DNA of 64,000 nt from Dryas octopetala (GCA_963921425.1 OY992832.1:13453249-13517248), one strand, 5' to 3'; shown: positions 25,901 to 39,276, counted from the stretch's first letter. Notes: generated from the sequence alone by a model not told the origin. Translations and numbers: made by a program.

Positions 25901-26963
25901 GGCATAGAACATTTTTATTAAAATTACCTATAGCCATGAGCGTTGGTTTCTTCAAAGGCCTATCTTCAGGAACCAACAATTTGTTTTGCTTTATATGTAA
26001 ATAAACTGGATTTCCAGTCTTCTCGTAGTTCCATCCCACACAATCCTTCCCATAAGCAAGAAATGTGTTCATGTCGACAAACAAGCCACCTTCTGATCTC
26101 TGAAACTCATCAGGAAAGCACAATTAGGGAAAATGAACCCCAAATAAAATTTTAAAAAAATATATTTTATTAAATTCCATATAAAATTGAGAATTTTTCA
26201 ACATTTTAAGGCCAAAGGGGAATCGAAACCTCCTTATGACTTTAAAAATAAAAAATCAATCACAATAATACGAAATTAAGAAACCAAAAAGAAAATGAAT
26301 AAAACACAGAACCCCTAAAACCAAAATACTATTTCATTTTGTAAGAAACCGGGTAACTGAAACCTTAGAATTAGTTCGTGTAGGTTTTATTTATTTGCTT
26401 TTACAAATATACCGAAAACCTCACTAACTCTGCTTTCTTTCTCTTCACTTTTTCAGCATCCAAAAAATGAAAAGAGTCTTGATTACTATGCAATAAGAAA
26501 TAAGTTAACTCTAACAAGCCCAAAAACACCAACCAAATACTTGAATTCGAAAACACTAGCTACTGAGAAAACAAAATAAAAAGAAAAATTAAGAAAACAA
26601 AGAAGAAAATATGCCATATAGTGAACTAGCTGATCCTAAATAAGTTGCAGTAGCTCCTTGTTGTTTCTAAACTTCCGCAGCAGCCAAACAGAAGACAACA
26701 AGTAAACAGAATCAGCTACTAAAAGTCCTCTGTTTAAAACGAAGTAGTGGTGAAGCATCGAGTTTGAAGTAGTGAAAGTGAGTGGCAGTGAGTGAATTTG
26801 ATTGTTCATGCAGTTTCTCGGAAGCCAAACGCAAAAGAAGGAGGGAAGAGGTTACCGGAGTGTCGAAGGATATGCAGCATTCTTGCTTGTAGATGCGATT
26901 GGTGGGCTCCGGGATCCGAACCCGGGAGAGATTGGATCGGAGCAGGTCCATGGGGTCTAACAT
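19913..26963 (-). CDS. UBP14: Ubiquitin carboxyl-terminal hydrolase 14 (isopeptidase T / USP5 type)
   Basis: Twenty coding exons keep phase and give 809 residues: 26856-26963, 25928-26099, 25152-25264, 24720-25056, 24338-24432, 23965-24098, 23825-23881, 23653-23730, 23206-23260, 23075-23116, 22524-22604, 22001-22199, 21859-21916, 21653-21775, 21446-21534, 21266-21355, 20684-20854, 20439-20554, 20205-20337, 19913-20091. Visible domains are a zinc-finger UBP (about 182-240, with Cys 184, Cys 187, Cys 204 and His 217/221), the Cys box [19 protein letters not shown] with catalytic Cys 321, two UBA domains ([11 protein letters not shown] and VEMLISFGF) inserted in the catalytic domain, and the His box CGHYVSHI with His 769. 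The layout matches the family, which disassembles free ubiquitin chains to monomers in the cytosol and nucleus. Translation may start at 26963 ([14 protein letters not shown]) or four codons later at 26951; the second matches the Arabidopsis start better. The exon 7/8 junction (YSGYYKNL) is the least certain. Confidence 0.96.
23331..23396. repeat. 33-bp tandem duplication in a UBP14 intron
   Basis: TTATGACTCAACTTAATCTT followed by TTCATGATTTAG occurs at 23331 and again at 23364 with no internal change. It lies in the intron between exons at 23206-23260 and 23653-23730, far from either splice site. Recent duplication is likely. Confidence 0.9.
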
Positions 26964-29440
26964 CGCAGCCTCTGCAAAAATCAAAGGGTTTTCGAAGAGC
27001 CCTTTGCGAAAAAAGAGGGTTTTAGAAATTTTAGGGGGAGAGAGAGAGAGATGAAGAATAAATATTGTTCCTTGCCCTAAAGCTAGTGCAAAGTCTCTTC
27101 TTGAGAGAGAGGAGAAGTATTTGTATGTTTGTACTTTGTATACAATACTTGACACGTTTTTTATCCTTTTTTTGAGTTTTTGAAATGTAGCTAGTCTTTT
27201 CCCGTCTCGAGAAGGTTCAGACTGTTCAGTACGTTTTGCAGGTTTAAATAATTTGGTAACAATATATGGAGGAGGAATCAAAATATCAAATAAAGGGGAA
27301 TCAAAAATTAAAATTATTTGGGTTGGGTTTGGGGCCTTTGGGCCCAACTCGAGCTCAACTCGATGAACACAATTTGTGAAGTTGAACTCAGTTTGTATTC
27401 GAGTTCAACTTCAAGGTTAAATGTTCTTTATCTTCTATTTGTTTTTATGTTAAATATCAAATTTGTACCATCAAGGCATCAAATACAATATATTTGAGGT
27501 TTAAATGAGGAAAAAAATTTAATACTTGATTGACATTTCTTAAGCAGTTTCATCACCAATCTAAGTTCAACCCAATATAACGAGTGGGCCTAGCCCCTTC
27601 CGCTTGTACAAAGAGTAAATTTGAGCTGAATCCCCTAATCTTTGGATCTTTTTGCCGATTGAATTTAGGACCTGTTGCCTGTTGGGCTTTTAGATGTATA
27701 GCAAAACCAACAAGTTATAATCGAACCAAGGACATGTTGAACCCCAACTCCTAACATTAACACATATTTGATCGGGACGGTATTTTGTCAACTCAAACTC
27801 ATACTCCCTTAATTAACCTACTTGTACAAAGTTTTAAATTTCAAGTTTGGTTTAGACGAATTTGAGTTGAATCAGGTCAACTTTCACCTCTTCATTTTGA
27901 CGAGTGAAGTTAAAATTTTATAAACATACTAAAACATTATAAGAGAGCATGTTATTTGTACCCATTTCGATCTTACTATTTATCTTGTTTTCTCCAAATA
28001 TGCGTATAGTATTCTAAATAAAATAAAACAAAAATAACAAAACCCAACACCTAAACATGAAGTTGACTTCATGTTTGATTAATCATTTGGCTTGGCATTT
28101 TCAGTTTGTGATTTGATGATCAATTGGACTTTCACTACCTTTTCTTAGACAATAAAAACAAATAAAATTACTCTGTTATTTTTTAGAACTTGTATTTGCA
28201 TCTAAAGTACCTACAGAGACTTACTGTCCACACCAGCCACTCTTGATGATAATTACAGATTTTGATTTTTCATCACAACCATAATCTAGGGAACATCTCG
28301 ATCTAATCAATAAATTTTTTCACTCGAGTCAATTGGGTGGTCATCCGTGCAATTGACCATGGTCCATGGTGAATCTCCCATAGGCATGACATTTTGTTTA
28401 GTGTAAGTTTGGGAGTACTTTTGTGGAAAACATTTTTGTTCAATAACACGTACTTTTATTAAAAGTTGCTTACACTTAGTGTTTCTATAGCCCAAAACAT
28501 TTTTACAATTTTCTTTTCAAATGCAAGTAAAAGTGTGGTTGATGATTTGCAAATATTTTTGTTTAAAGAGGTTTTTAAGCCTCCGAAAAACACTTGCAAA
28601 TAGGCCCTCAGTCACTATACTTGGTAGGTGCATGTAGGCATTAGATTCGACAAATCCATCAACTCAAATCCAACTCACACATTCGAAAATCTAAAATAAG
28701 AATATTTGAAAAATCAAATAAAACCGTTCATAAGTTCTTATTATATATATATATATATAAATTTGCGCAAATGGAGGTTGGGAATCTCTAAGCTGAAAAA
28801 TCAGAAAAATCCCAATAATTTATATATATTAACTATAAACAGATCAAAAACCAGATGAATTAATTTATAAATTTGGTCTCGTACCGAATTAAGTTAGAAC
28901 CTCGGTATAAATTTGGTATAAATTGCACAAGACAACTCAATACATGGTTGACAATTGGATAATCCTATGATTGGATTTGGATAATATTGGCCAGATTGAT
29001 GTCAAAACCTAAAAACAGAAAACCGCCAAAACCCAAATACGTTAAAAAATAGCACATTTCCCAATCTAAATTCGAACAGCACGAAGTATTTGGCATAGTC
29101 GATCGGTCAATTTTTCACTAAAGTTATTTTTGTACATTTTCTCAGTTGAATTAATTTTAAAATTAACGAACGGAGCAAACGAAGCGATATGGCCGGCCAG
29201 TGAAATTCCTCAACGTACAAATACAACCCACACGCACACACACCAACAGACACAAATGGCAAACGCATTCTTCTTCATCTTCCTTTAGTTCCCTAGCTCG
29301 CTTTCTCAGATTCGCTGACCCCAACTTTCTCGGCTCCCAAACACCCCGCTAGATCCTCGTCCATGTAAACCAAATTAAAAACCACGTACGTACGTACGTA
29401 CCCTTTCTGATCTGATCTCGATCACGTACATAAACCAAAT
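26964..29440. other. Intergenic region between UBP14 and the At5g23160-like gene
   Basis: 26964 to about 27130 is the probable UBP14 5' leader and core promoter (minus strand), containing a GA run at 27040-27050. A segment at about 28395-28608 has weak inverted ends (GTAAGTTTGGGAGTACTTTT and a diverged complement near 28590) and may be a decayed MITE. 29380-29400 is a (TACG)n run. No gene found. Confidence 0.5.
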
Positions 29441-30673
29441 ATGGATCAAAATTGCACAATGTCGACGTCGACCAAAGTGATCAAGAAGAAGAAGAAGAAA
29501 CTGAAGAGCGCTATCAAGTTGTTCATATGTTTTCGGTCGGGTCCAGGCTCGGCCACCGGGGGCAAGCCTGTTTTCACGTGCGTTGCTGTCGGAGACAAGG
29601 AAGCGGCGGCCGTCGTGTGCCCCGTGAGGGTTTTACCGGTGGCTTCTAAAGAAGGATACCATCAACCACAAAACGGCGGAGGCCAACAAACAAAAAAAGA
29701 ACGCCGCAAAATTTATCGCTTTTTGAAGGCCATTTTGTTCGAGACCTCATTGGTCAGTTTTTTTCTTTTCGATTCACAAAACAAGTCCACTCTAATAACT
29801 ATTGCATGAAATTCACCCCCAAAGACTTTGAGATCCACATACGTTAGTGATGTCATAATTAACAAAATTTGATTCATGTGATGGCCGGTATTTTTGATCC
29901 TTAATTACCATGAACATTGTCTTACATATATTGACATATTGCAGGCCAGGAAGATTCGAACAAGGAAACTAGCAAAAGGCTATGAGAGTTCAAGTCTAAG
30001 GTACAATCATTTATCGTCGTCCGAAGAAGAGGACCCCAAAACAATCTCCAAAACGGCGTCGTCCTTAAGTTCAAATGCTTCCATCTTCTCCAAATCTTCA
30101 TTGAACTCTTCATCATCATCATCACAACGTTCGTCTTCCTCATTGTCAACCACCCATTCGAGGTCGTCTCTGACTGAGAGAATCAAGTCGTTCGGATCAG
30201 GGTCATCCATCAGTACCAGTCTAAAAGCCAATTCAAAGTACTTGTCCGACAGAATCAGGTCGTTCCGATCGAACTCGTCCCTTAGTTCGAAAACCAACTC
30301 CACAATGTCGGAGAGAACGAAGTCGTTTCGATCAAATTCAAATATTAATTTAGAGGAAATTGGGCATGCAAATGATGAAGAGCAGAGGCAAATTAGAGCG
30401 AGTTACCCTTCGAATATGGGGTTGTGTTTTGTGCTTATGAGTCTGTTGGGGTTGATATTTTGGGGGAAGATTTGTGGCATCGTTTGTGCTTCAACTTGGC
30501 TGTTTACCGTGCCATTTTGGAGTTTCGGATGTCACGACTCGTCGCCGGTGGCGGCGAACAAGGTTGAGCCTCCCAAGATTGATTCGTTAGAGGTCGACCA
30601 TTCGGATCTCAAGAAGAAACTCGTCATGGGAGGATTGCTGGCAAGGCTTCCTCGACCTGCTCGCTGGCGATGA
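29441..30673 (+). CDS. Ser-rich protein with one C-terminal membrane segment, At5g23160-like
   Basis: Two coding exons, 29441-29752 and 29945-30673, give 346 residues. The intron is placed by the donor after FLKAILFETSL and the acceptor before ARKIRTRKLAKGY, which keeps phase. The N-terminus is Lys-rich (KVIKKKKKKLKSAIKLFICF). The middle is Ser-rich, with three related units around ERIKSFGSGSS, DRIRSFRSNSS and ERTKSFRSNSN (about 30170-30345). A hydrophobic stretch of about 30 residues near 262-296 (MGLCFVLMSLLGLIFWGKIC and on) looks like a membrane segment with a WGK(I)C motif. The tail is basic. The arrangement resembles uncharacterised plant proteins of the At5g23160 group. No biochemical role is known to me. 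Start 29441 is the first in-frame ATG; a second lies at 29459. Confidence 0.82.
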
Positions 30674-31644
30674 CGTACAACATTTTCATTATGCATCTAC
30701 TTTATTATTACGAGGGGCAAAGACAAGAAATTCAATTTGTTTGGGTCATTTAAGAACACATTGTACGTATTCGACCAAAAAAAAAAGCATACAAATATAC
30801 AATGCATGTATATTTTGGTCTCTTTTTTTTTTACTGTTTGGTTTGATAACATTAGTCATCAAAATTTATCCCAAATTTTAGTCTAAACAAAAAGTGTTAG
30901 ATGATATGACAATGTTTTAAACTTTTAGTTGTTAGATCTGACCAAGGGAAAACACTTATACATGATTAATTTGGGAATTGTTTTGATTTCTCTAGTATTA
31001 GCAACTGAGTTTGTAATGTAATTAAAATCATGTGTTGGTGACGAGTTTGTTCATTTTATTTATTTTCATTGCATTTTTACTTATTTTTAAAAAATTAAAA
31101 TGCCAAAGTTACAAAGTCCTAGCCAAAAAAACAATAAAATGGCATCTAATACATTACTAGGAGAGCATTACATTCTTTTTTTGTGACTGGTAGTACTATT
31201 GCCCAGAAGAGAAACACTAGTTATTTTTTTTGGTACTTTCTTTCTTCTTCTTATTGTTTTGCATTATAGTTTTATAATGGATACCATTCATTTTCTAAGT
31301 CAGTTCAAAAATCGTATTTACAAAATATTAATCAATTAAAAAATTATTTAATTATCTAAATATTATTAAATAAATAAACAATTTTAATAATAGTTAAATA
31401 TATAATAGCACAAATGCGAGCAATCTTCTTGCCAAAAAAACCCAAAATAGCATTCCTCCTGCTAGAAAACCCAAAATCAACTCCACCTAAGTTTCTAAAA
31501 AAAGTAGGAAAAACAAAAAAAAAAGACTTTTAGAGGAGGCCAAGGTCACGTGGGTAACACATGATCTTAAACCCTCAATTCCCTTGTCAACGTGAGGTCT
31601 GATTTTCCCGGGCAAACCGCAATCAACTACCATCACTCCCCAAA
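30674..31644. other. Intergenic region upstream of TRM5
   Basis: AT-rich, with several poly-A and poly-T runs. A perfect CACGTG hexamer occurs near 31547, about 100 bp before the TRM5 ATG. No gene seen. Confidence 0.5.
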
Positions 31645-34600
31645 ATGGTGAGCAAGCTCTTCTTCCTCAGACCCCACTCTCTTACCCTCGCCACTCTCCC
31701 CTCCAAAATCTTATTCCCCAAAATACCCTCACTCCGCAAAAAATTCCTCATCATCTCCTTCTCCTCCACCACCACTCAAGCTCAAATTTCAGACCCAGAC
31801 CTCTTCTATGGACCCTCCCTCCACAAGGGCACCAAACCCCCAATTCACCCTCCCGTCGCATTCACCAAACCCTCACACCTTCAGCAGCAAGAAGATGACA
31901 AAGAAGAAGAAGAAAATTTGCTCAGCGAAGAAAGCTTCAGTAGGGTTTTCGACATCGCCGCGCTTCGAGTCCCGTCAAAAGACTGTTTTGCCCTGGAGAG
32001 CCGCCTCCGAGGCCACTTGCTGAACTGGCCTCGCATTCGCAACATTGCCAGAGTCCCCGGAGACGAGGTGGAAGACGAGCTCGTTGAGCTTCTTGCTAAT
32101 CCGAGCAAAGACGAGCTCGATGACGACGAAAATGCTCTTGTTTCGCTCAATCGCCGCATGTACGGAAAATCCGAGGGCGACGGCGAGCACTTGAATCCCG
32201 TGCTCTACAGAGAAAAGCTGGTGAAGACTTTCAATTCGCGCGGGTACGTGAATTTTCGCAACCTCGCGAGGATGTCAAGGCCACCGACGCAGAGGAAGAG
32301 GAGGAGGAGGAGTGAAGAAGATAAAGGTGGTGAAGGGAAAAAGAGGAGTGGGAAGGGTGAGTGTTGTGTGCTGGAGGTTGTGGAGGATGATGATGAAGAA
32401 GAAGAAGAAGAAGGGGAGGACTTGAAGGGTTTGCTGGGGGAAGAATTTAAGGGCAGGAAGAAATGGAGGGGTTCGACGCGGTTGTTGCTCTTGGACGAGC
32501 GGTACGCGAACAAATGCGTGGAGGAGTTGCCTGAGGCAATCAAGGTGTTGTGTTTTTTTTTTTAGCAATTCTGAATGTTTATTAAGTTTTGTTACCATTT
32601 TTGCTCTATGACCTTATTTTCCATTGGCTTGTGACACTGTGTCTAATGTTCTTGCTCTGTCCCTTAGGTGGTGCTGAAAGAAAATACTGGGAAAGATGTG
32701 AGGCAAACTCTTGAGCTTGTGAGATGCAAACTGACTCTATTTTATGATTACTGGCAGATGAATGAGGTATATCTTAGGTGTGTTTATTTAGTCCATGCTA
32801 TTGTCTTGCCATTTTCATTTCTTTATTCAAGATTTACTTCCATCTCTTGGGGGGCAGTAATATCAATTCATTCATACACAACACCAAAGTTGAACCATAA
32901 AATTAGATTGAAAAAACCAAAAAACTCGTAGTTAATTTTTTTTCTCATTTGAAGGATTCATAGTGATTTATTAAACCATGCATTGGGTGCTTTTAGTCCA
33001 AAAATTTCTGCATATCAGATGAATTTTTCATGATCAGCTTATTTTCCCCCTCTTCCGTTCCATGATAAATTTTGAAAGACTTTTTATTCAAGGAATGAAT
33101 TTTATCAATTAAATGCTTACATTGGATAAGCTTGATTCAATATCGATAGCTGAAAATGATAATAACCATGGGTTTAACTTCTATGGCAGATGTTAGAGGC
33201 TTTGCTGCCCAAAGGTATGATTATTCCTTCAGCCTTTGAATCAGTTGGGCATATTGCACACCTAAACCTGAGAGATGAGCATTTACCATACAAAAAGCTT
33301 ATAGCAAAGGTGCTTAATTCTAGAATCTAATTAATTTACCATTTTAACAATGTGCTGCTCAATCGCTGTATTAATTAATAATGGATGAAAGCTATCTTCT
33401 ATTCGCAGGTGGTTCTTGATAAAAATAAGCCAAAGATTCAGACAGTTGTCAATAAAATTGATGTCATTCATAATGACTACAGAACAATGCAGCTTGAGGT
33501 TTTAGCTGGGAATCATTCCCTTGTGACGACAGTAGTGGAGAATGGGTTGCGGTTTCAGGTTGATCTAGCAACAGTGTATGTTTTTTAGCTTGCAATCTAA
33601 TGGAAATTTCAACTGAAATTTTTCGAATATTTGTTTTAGTAATGCAGAAACTGATCAATTTCTATGTTAATTATGTTATTGTGAGGAAACTTTTGGCTGT
33701 TTGGTTAATAACATTTTCTTCCCCTCCCTTCTCTTGAATTTATTATTTCACAGTACATGACCCTTGTTCATGAACATGGGATAAGATAGTTGGAATCGTG
33801 AAGTTATCAGCACCAGACAATGAGCTTTGATTTGAGATAGAACTTTGATTTGATTTGAGATAGTCTACACGAAGTTTGGTTTAGTTCTAGATTCTAGGGG
33901 CAGAGTTTTACTGGTACTTGGGAGTTCAAATATAAATAATAATAACTATCATTTCATGAGATTCATAATTGTCAATAAATAAGAGATTCAGAGGTGAAAT
34001 TAGTGTCAAGCAGACAGAATCAATGTGCTGAAATTTCATCTTATGCCTTCCCATTTTGTGTTTCCTTTCTTCATTCTTTTTTGCTGTTGTCAACGTCTGC
34101 TGTTTATTGTATGAATATGAATGACTGGCAAGGATCACATTCTTATGTTTCTTTCATGCAGTTATTGGAATTCCAGGCTTGCAACTGAAAGACAAAGGCT
34201 CTTGAACAGCTTTACATGCAAAGATGTTGTGTGTATGTTTTCATCTTGGCCTCATTCTGCATATCCTTAAAAGTTTTAAATTTTTTTTGCTGTTGGGGCC
34301 TTTCGTAATGATCAAAATTACAAAATTATTGTGTTTTTTTGTTTTGTTTTTGGGACAAGGTGGGGGGGGGGGGGGGGAGATATTTAATTGTTTCTTAGAA
34401 AGAATAAATGTTGGGAAAAGGAATACATGGGGACTATACAAAGGCACGCCTACTTGGTTGAACCCATTGAAGTCCTGAAACTAAGAAAATGTTTTGTTCT
34501 TGGTTCTGAAAAACTAAGAAATGACAAAAAAAAAAAAAGGAATAAGAAGAAAAGTGCTCAACCAGATCCCTGCAGCGATAGTGCTCTAACCATTAATTCT

Positions 34601-36030
34601 AAATTCCTGCACGTAAGCTCTGCATATTATTAGTCATCTTGTAATATCCTATGGTAAATCAGCGACTGTTATAGAAGAGAACTTCTGCATTTTAGTTTTC
34701 CCAGTCTATACATTTTAAAATATCAATTTGGAGCCAGTTACTTTCAAACAGTCATATTTCTTATCTATTGACAGGTGATGTTTTCTCCGGGGTTGGTCCA
34801 ATAGCTATATCTGCAGCAAGGGTTGTCAAACGAGTATATGCCAATGATTTGAATCCCTGCGCAATTGAATATCTGGAAAGGAATAGTGTCCTCAACAAAC
34901 TTGAAAGGAAGATTAAGGTATGAAAGTAGCCATTGCAGTAGGATCTAATGAATATGATTAAAGTTTTTCATTGAAGGCAGTAACCTTCCCCTTCCCAACC
35001 CCATACGTAGCATGGGTTGACCAAGCAGTCAGCATCTTTTAAAAAAAAAAATTTAAATGAGTGTGTTTCATATTAAGGATCTTTTTACCACTCATTAGGT
35101 CTTCAACATGGATGGAAGGAGGTTCATTAACGCTATGTTTGCAAGTGATAAAGCTGAGTCTATATCTCAAGTGGTCATGAATTTGCCAAATGATGCTGCA
35201 GAGTATCTAGGTGTGTTGGACTGATTCTTTTTTTGCTTCTTGCTTGCAAGTCTATTCATTCTTTTAATTGTTGGCTTGTGTAACTGCTCATCTCTACTCA
35301 ATCATATTTTAAGTGTGATAAATCTTCTTGGTAGCGCTCAGTTTTTCTTTTGCTTTATTAATGGGTTTTGTAGTTTCTCTTTGTGTTATGCACATGCAAT
35401 TAGTGATACATGATTGACGGGAAGGCAAAAGTCACTAATTAAATGTTACTACTTAAAGTGTTCACCTGGTTCTTGGGGGATAGGGTCACATTTTGGGCTA
35501 GTTGGGTCCATGGTAATTGTTTGCTTTTGTTGACCACTATAGTTCTCCAATGCATGACAGAGTAGTAAACTGTTAACCGGTTGGTTTCTGAAGGTAGTTA
35601 AAGTAGGATTTCTACTGTTATGCAATACTTAAACTCTCTCTCTCTCTCTCTCTCTCTGTGATTTTGCTTCCATGAACAGATGCCTTTCGGGGAATATTAA
35701 GAGACAGATCCATGGATAAAGAATTTACCTTGCCGATGATCCATGTTTATGGATTCTCCAAAGCTCGAGATCCGGAGTTTGACTTTCATGAGGTACAGTG
35801 CTGGATACTCACATGTGTTTTGTGTATTTTGGGTAATGTTGTTTCCTGTTATCATCTTTTACCTCTTTTTTTTTTAATTAATGCAGAGAATAAGAATTGC
35901 ACTGTCAGAAGTGGCAGTTGATGTAGATATGCGTAGGGTACGCCTTGTTGCACCAGGAAAATGGATGTTGTGTGCATCATTCATCCTTCCTAAGAGTGTA
36001 GCTTTTGCAAAGCCTACATTGGATATGTAA
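31645..36030 (+). CDS. TRM5: tRNA (guanine(37)-N1)-methyltransferase, organelle-type TRM5 (Met-10+ family)
   Basis: Nine coding exons keep phase and give 622 residues: 31645-32544, 32668-32766, 33190-33309, 33409-33575, 34162-34232, 34775-34917, 35099-35210, 35680-35792, 35887-36030. The catalytic half shows VYWNSRLATERQRLL (about 429-443), the S-adenosylmethionine site DVFSGVGPIAISAA (about 454-467), a following NDLNPCAIEYL, and MNLPNDAAEYLDAF (about 527-540), the Met-10+ counterpart of the NPP loop. The enzyme methylates G37 next to the anticodon and prevents frameshifting. The N-terminus (MVSKLFFLRPHSLTLATLPS, few acidic residues, then ISFSSTTT) looks like a transit peptide, so a mitochondrial or plastid form is likely. 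A basic and acidic low-complexity insert (about 212-266, RKRRRR and DDDEEEEEEGED) lies before the catalytic domain. It appears closest to Arabidopsis At4g27340. Confidence 0.94.
35634..35657. repeat. (CT)n microsatellite in a TRM5 intron
   Basis: About 24 bp of CT lies 22 bp before the acceptor of the eighth coding exon and may serve as its polypyrimidine tract. Confidence 0.8.
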
Positions 36031-36653
36031 ATAGGTCAAAGTTTAAACCTTAGGTGCGTCATACCCTCTCGAGTTTTGCACATAAATTAGATGTATGTAT
36101 ATAGGCAACTTAAGGAATATTTTCTTTGGTACCCACATCCCACCATTGTGAAATCATAATTTTTCTTCTTCATTTCCATTGTCCTGTTTATCCTGTCCTT
36201 GAGATGCAAGTCTTCTTGGTGTTGTGTTTTTTAAAGATACAATTGTTACTTGCAACTAAACTGTTGGTTGGCAATTGACATGTCCTACTCGTTGTATTGT
36301 TATGTTTCTCAGTTGAGAGAAAGTAAAACAAGGCCATGCCATATTGATTTTGCTTTCAAAGTCTCTATTGTAATTGCAGCAGAAACTTCCCTTTTTCTGT
36401 GGGTCATTTTCCAAATAAGGAGAAAGAAAGAAGAAAAGAAATAAAGAATCTTGCTGCCATATTGATTTCTGTCATAAGTCTATATGCAGCAGAAATTTTT
36501 CCTTTTCTGTGGGTCGTTTTCCAAATCAGGAGAATGAAATAAGAAAAGAATCTTGCCTAACCAAGATTTATGATCTCTTAAATGTTTCTTCCTTTTTCCC
36601 TTTTTTTTTTCTCAACTAAACTGTTTAGGGTGCTAAAGGACATGTAGTCCTAA
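36031..36653. other. TRM5 3' flank
   Basis: Presumed 3' UTR and downstream sequence. Contains the 118-bp-period duplication listed separately. No coding signal. Confidence 0.5.
36338..36559. repeat. Diverged tandem duplication, about 118-bp period
   Basis: GCCATATTGATTT starts copy 1 at 36338 and copy 2 at 36456. Both share GCAGCAGAAA, TTTCTGTGGGTC and TTTTCCAAAT.AGGAGAA and end in AAGAATCTTGC. Copy 2 is shorter by small deletions. Confidence 0.85.
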
Positions 36654-37034
36654 GGCCTTCCACAATGCAGTCTGAATCTGATTCCCAAACTCATTTTTTG
36701 GGTATAAAATGGGTATAATCCAACCACAATGGGCTTGAATGTGATCCCCATAATTTTTTGAGACCCAAAAGTTATCCCCAGTTTTGGGTATAGACTATAC
36801 CCAAAACCAAATTAAATAGCTGGCCCACCAACAAATAAAAGCTATTAAATGGCTTGCCTATTACCAAATTAAATGGCTGACCCACCAACAAATAAATGAG
36901 TTAAATATTAATATCCTCATATTTGGGCCTCAACACTATTGTGTTGGTGATCTTCAAAATCTATATTTTATACTTTTTGATACCCAAAATTGATTTGGGT
37001 ATTGGGTATTTGAAGATCACTATTGTAGAAGGCC
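36654..37034. mobile_element. MITE with GGCCTTCCACAAT inverted ends
   Basis: The left end CCTAAGGCCTTCCACAATG and right end CATTGT-like ..ATTGTAGAAGGCCTTAGG are inverted copies with one mismatch over 18 bp. Internal motifs (GGGTAT.. and ATACCC..) are also inverted. No clear target duplication was found (TAA left, TTA right), so the exact ends and the superfamily (PIF/Harbinger or hAT) are uncertain. No coding capacity. Confidence 0.65.
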
Positions 37035-39241
37035 TTAGGAGAATAGAATTTTGGATCACTGGCTTCTTTGGAGAACGTCAAGCCAGTTTCTCCTTGGTGG
37101 CCAAATTGGCCATCACGGTCCATCTAGCCGTTCATTTCTTGCCTGTGTGCGTTTGTGTATATATTTACACACACACATTGGATATATTTAGTTTAACAGC
37201 TGAGTAGGTTGAGTAAATTGCTTTTTTTTTTTTTTTTTCTTTTTAAAGCAAATATGGGGTGATAAGAAAAGCCAGTGGATGGGATGAACAGGTTAAGAGA
37301 CAATAGCATCACTCCATATTGAATAGTGTGTGTAGTTGATATTGTATCTTAGTACTTATGTAGAGATCACAGGGGGGCTGTAAAACACAAAATACAAGTA
37401 GATAATATTATTCAAAAACAAAACTCATAATTAAGAAAAGAGTGGATTGCTCATTGGTTATAATGAAAAGCTATTTGTGTTACTTTCAGGCATATGTACT
37501 CTTCTTACATGAATCATTGCCTCAACCAGTCCAAAGGGAATAAATGCAGTGTTTTAATTTCTTTTAAAACAGACATTATCTATATTACTGCAAATTTATA
37601 TATGCACCCCAGACACATCTCAGACATATCTTGCTTTTATGTCTGGGTCTTTGTTCTGTACAAAAATTTTGCATTGCCAAAACACAACTAACAGATGACA
37701 GCGACTTCTTGATGCATGCAAAATTCACCAAAGTGTACATAAATGCCTATAGGAAACCGAATATTTGTTGCCCATATTTGCCTTCTATGGACGGCCCTGA
37801 TTCACCCCATCATCTGCATGCTACTCATCTGGTCCCTCCATATAAACCCCAGTGTAAGACATGTACTAAATCTACATGTACCACTGCCTCACTGGCCATG
37901 CATGTCATATGGGACTGCCCTAGTGTCCTATCCCATCCAAAGCTGGGTTTGGGGGACAGATTGTCTATTTGGGGATGGTGGTTGAGGGCAATATAGTAAA
38001 AACAATTGACTCAGAGAAACACTCAGAGAAAGAGACCGAATCTCAGTTAAGATTGAGATCTAAATAATTATATCTCCTCCTCAGTCCTCACTGTGCCTGT
38101 GGGGTGGTCCTCTCATCAATTTATGACTGTCTTATTGGTATGTACAAATATGTAAGGGTGGGGAACGGAGAGGGACCTTTTGCTATTTTGTTAAAAAATG
38201 GGTAGGTGTTTCACAAGCTGCATAAAGGCAGAACTAACAGTTACTCTAAGCTCTGGTTTCTTTATAGCAACCACTAGGAAACATCTAGGGCACAAGATTG
38301 CTTGCCGATTCTTTCTATAATGACCCCCTTGAGTCCAATTATTTTGTATGTACCAAATAAAAGTTTGAGAGGGCTCAATATATGTGCTTTTTAATTTGCA
38401 TTGTTAAGGCTCATCTACTTGATTTAAAGCCATACATGGAACCATCTACTTAAATGAATGAACCTTTGGCACTAGTGGGATCAATGAGTATTGGAGGGTT
38501 TTGAGATTTATGGGGTCTTGCATGTATGAAAGAATGGTGCTAGATGTATCACATTTTTTATACCACACTGGTATTCTTGATAGAAGCGGGATTTATTGTG
38601 GTATAAATGTAGTATTAAAAATATAGTACAAATAGTTTTATCATGTAAAAACAGAAATATGTAACTTCTGAGATATCTGCATAACAAATACCAACAGAAC
38701 CATATTGCTCGATCATATGCTAATTCACATAAAACCCATGTCAAAACAGTATGAGTGGGTAAGTAGAACCAACACATAAAGAAAATGATTTGAAGAACTT
38801 GATTCTCAATTTGAGTAGAATGGCAATTCAACAATTCCCATCAGTTCAATTCCACACCAACCTAGATAAAAACTGAAAAATGACTATAATTTAAAACCCA
38901 AAAGCTCCGAATTATTCAACTGGTTCAATTGTACGGTCACCACAAGCTTCAAACTAGCCTTCAACACCTTAAAAAAAAAAAATACAATATACAATAAGAA
39001 CCCTCAATACATGTATAATTCAAGAGGTTTAGCTCAAGTGACATGAGGTAGGAACGAGGTAGGGTGGGATGAATGATAAGAAAACTAGATAAAATTCCAG
39101 GAGGACAACAAAAGACATTTGCTAATTGCTACTGCATAAACTTGATTATGGGGATGCTTGGTACTGTATTAACACCTAAACCCAATAACAAGAAAAACCC
39201 AGTACACGTGTGAAGTGGTCCCCATAAAAAACACAAAGCCT

Positions 39242-39276
<35 letters not shown>

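Noticed and set aside
28395-28608. Possible MITE with GTTTGGGAGTACTTTT-like ends
   Set aside because: The ends are too diverged and no target duplication was found; noted only in the intergenic entry.
37631-37996. Overlapping plus-strand open frames rich in Cys, His and Pro
   Set aside because: No domain or exon structure recognised, and two frames are open at once, which points to chance.
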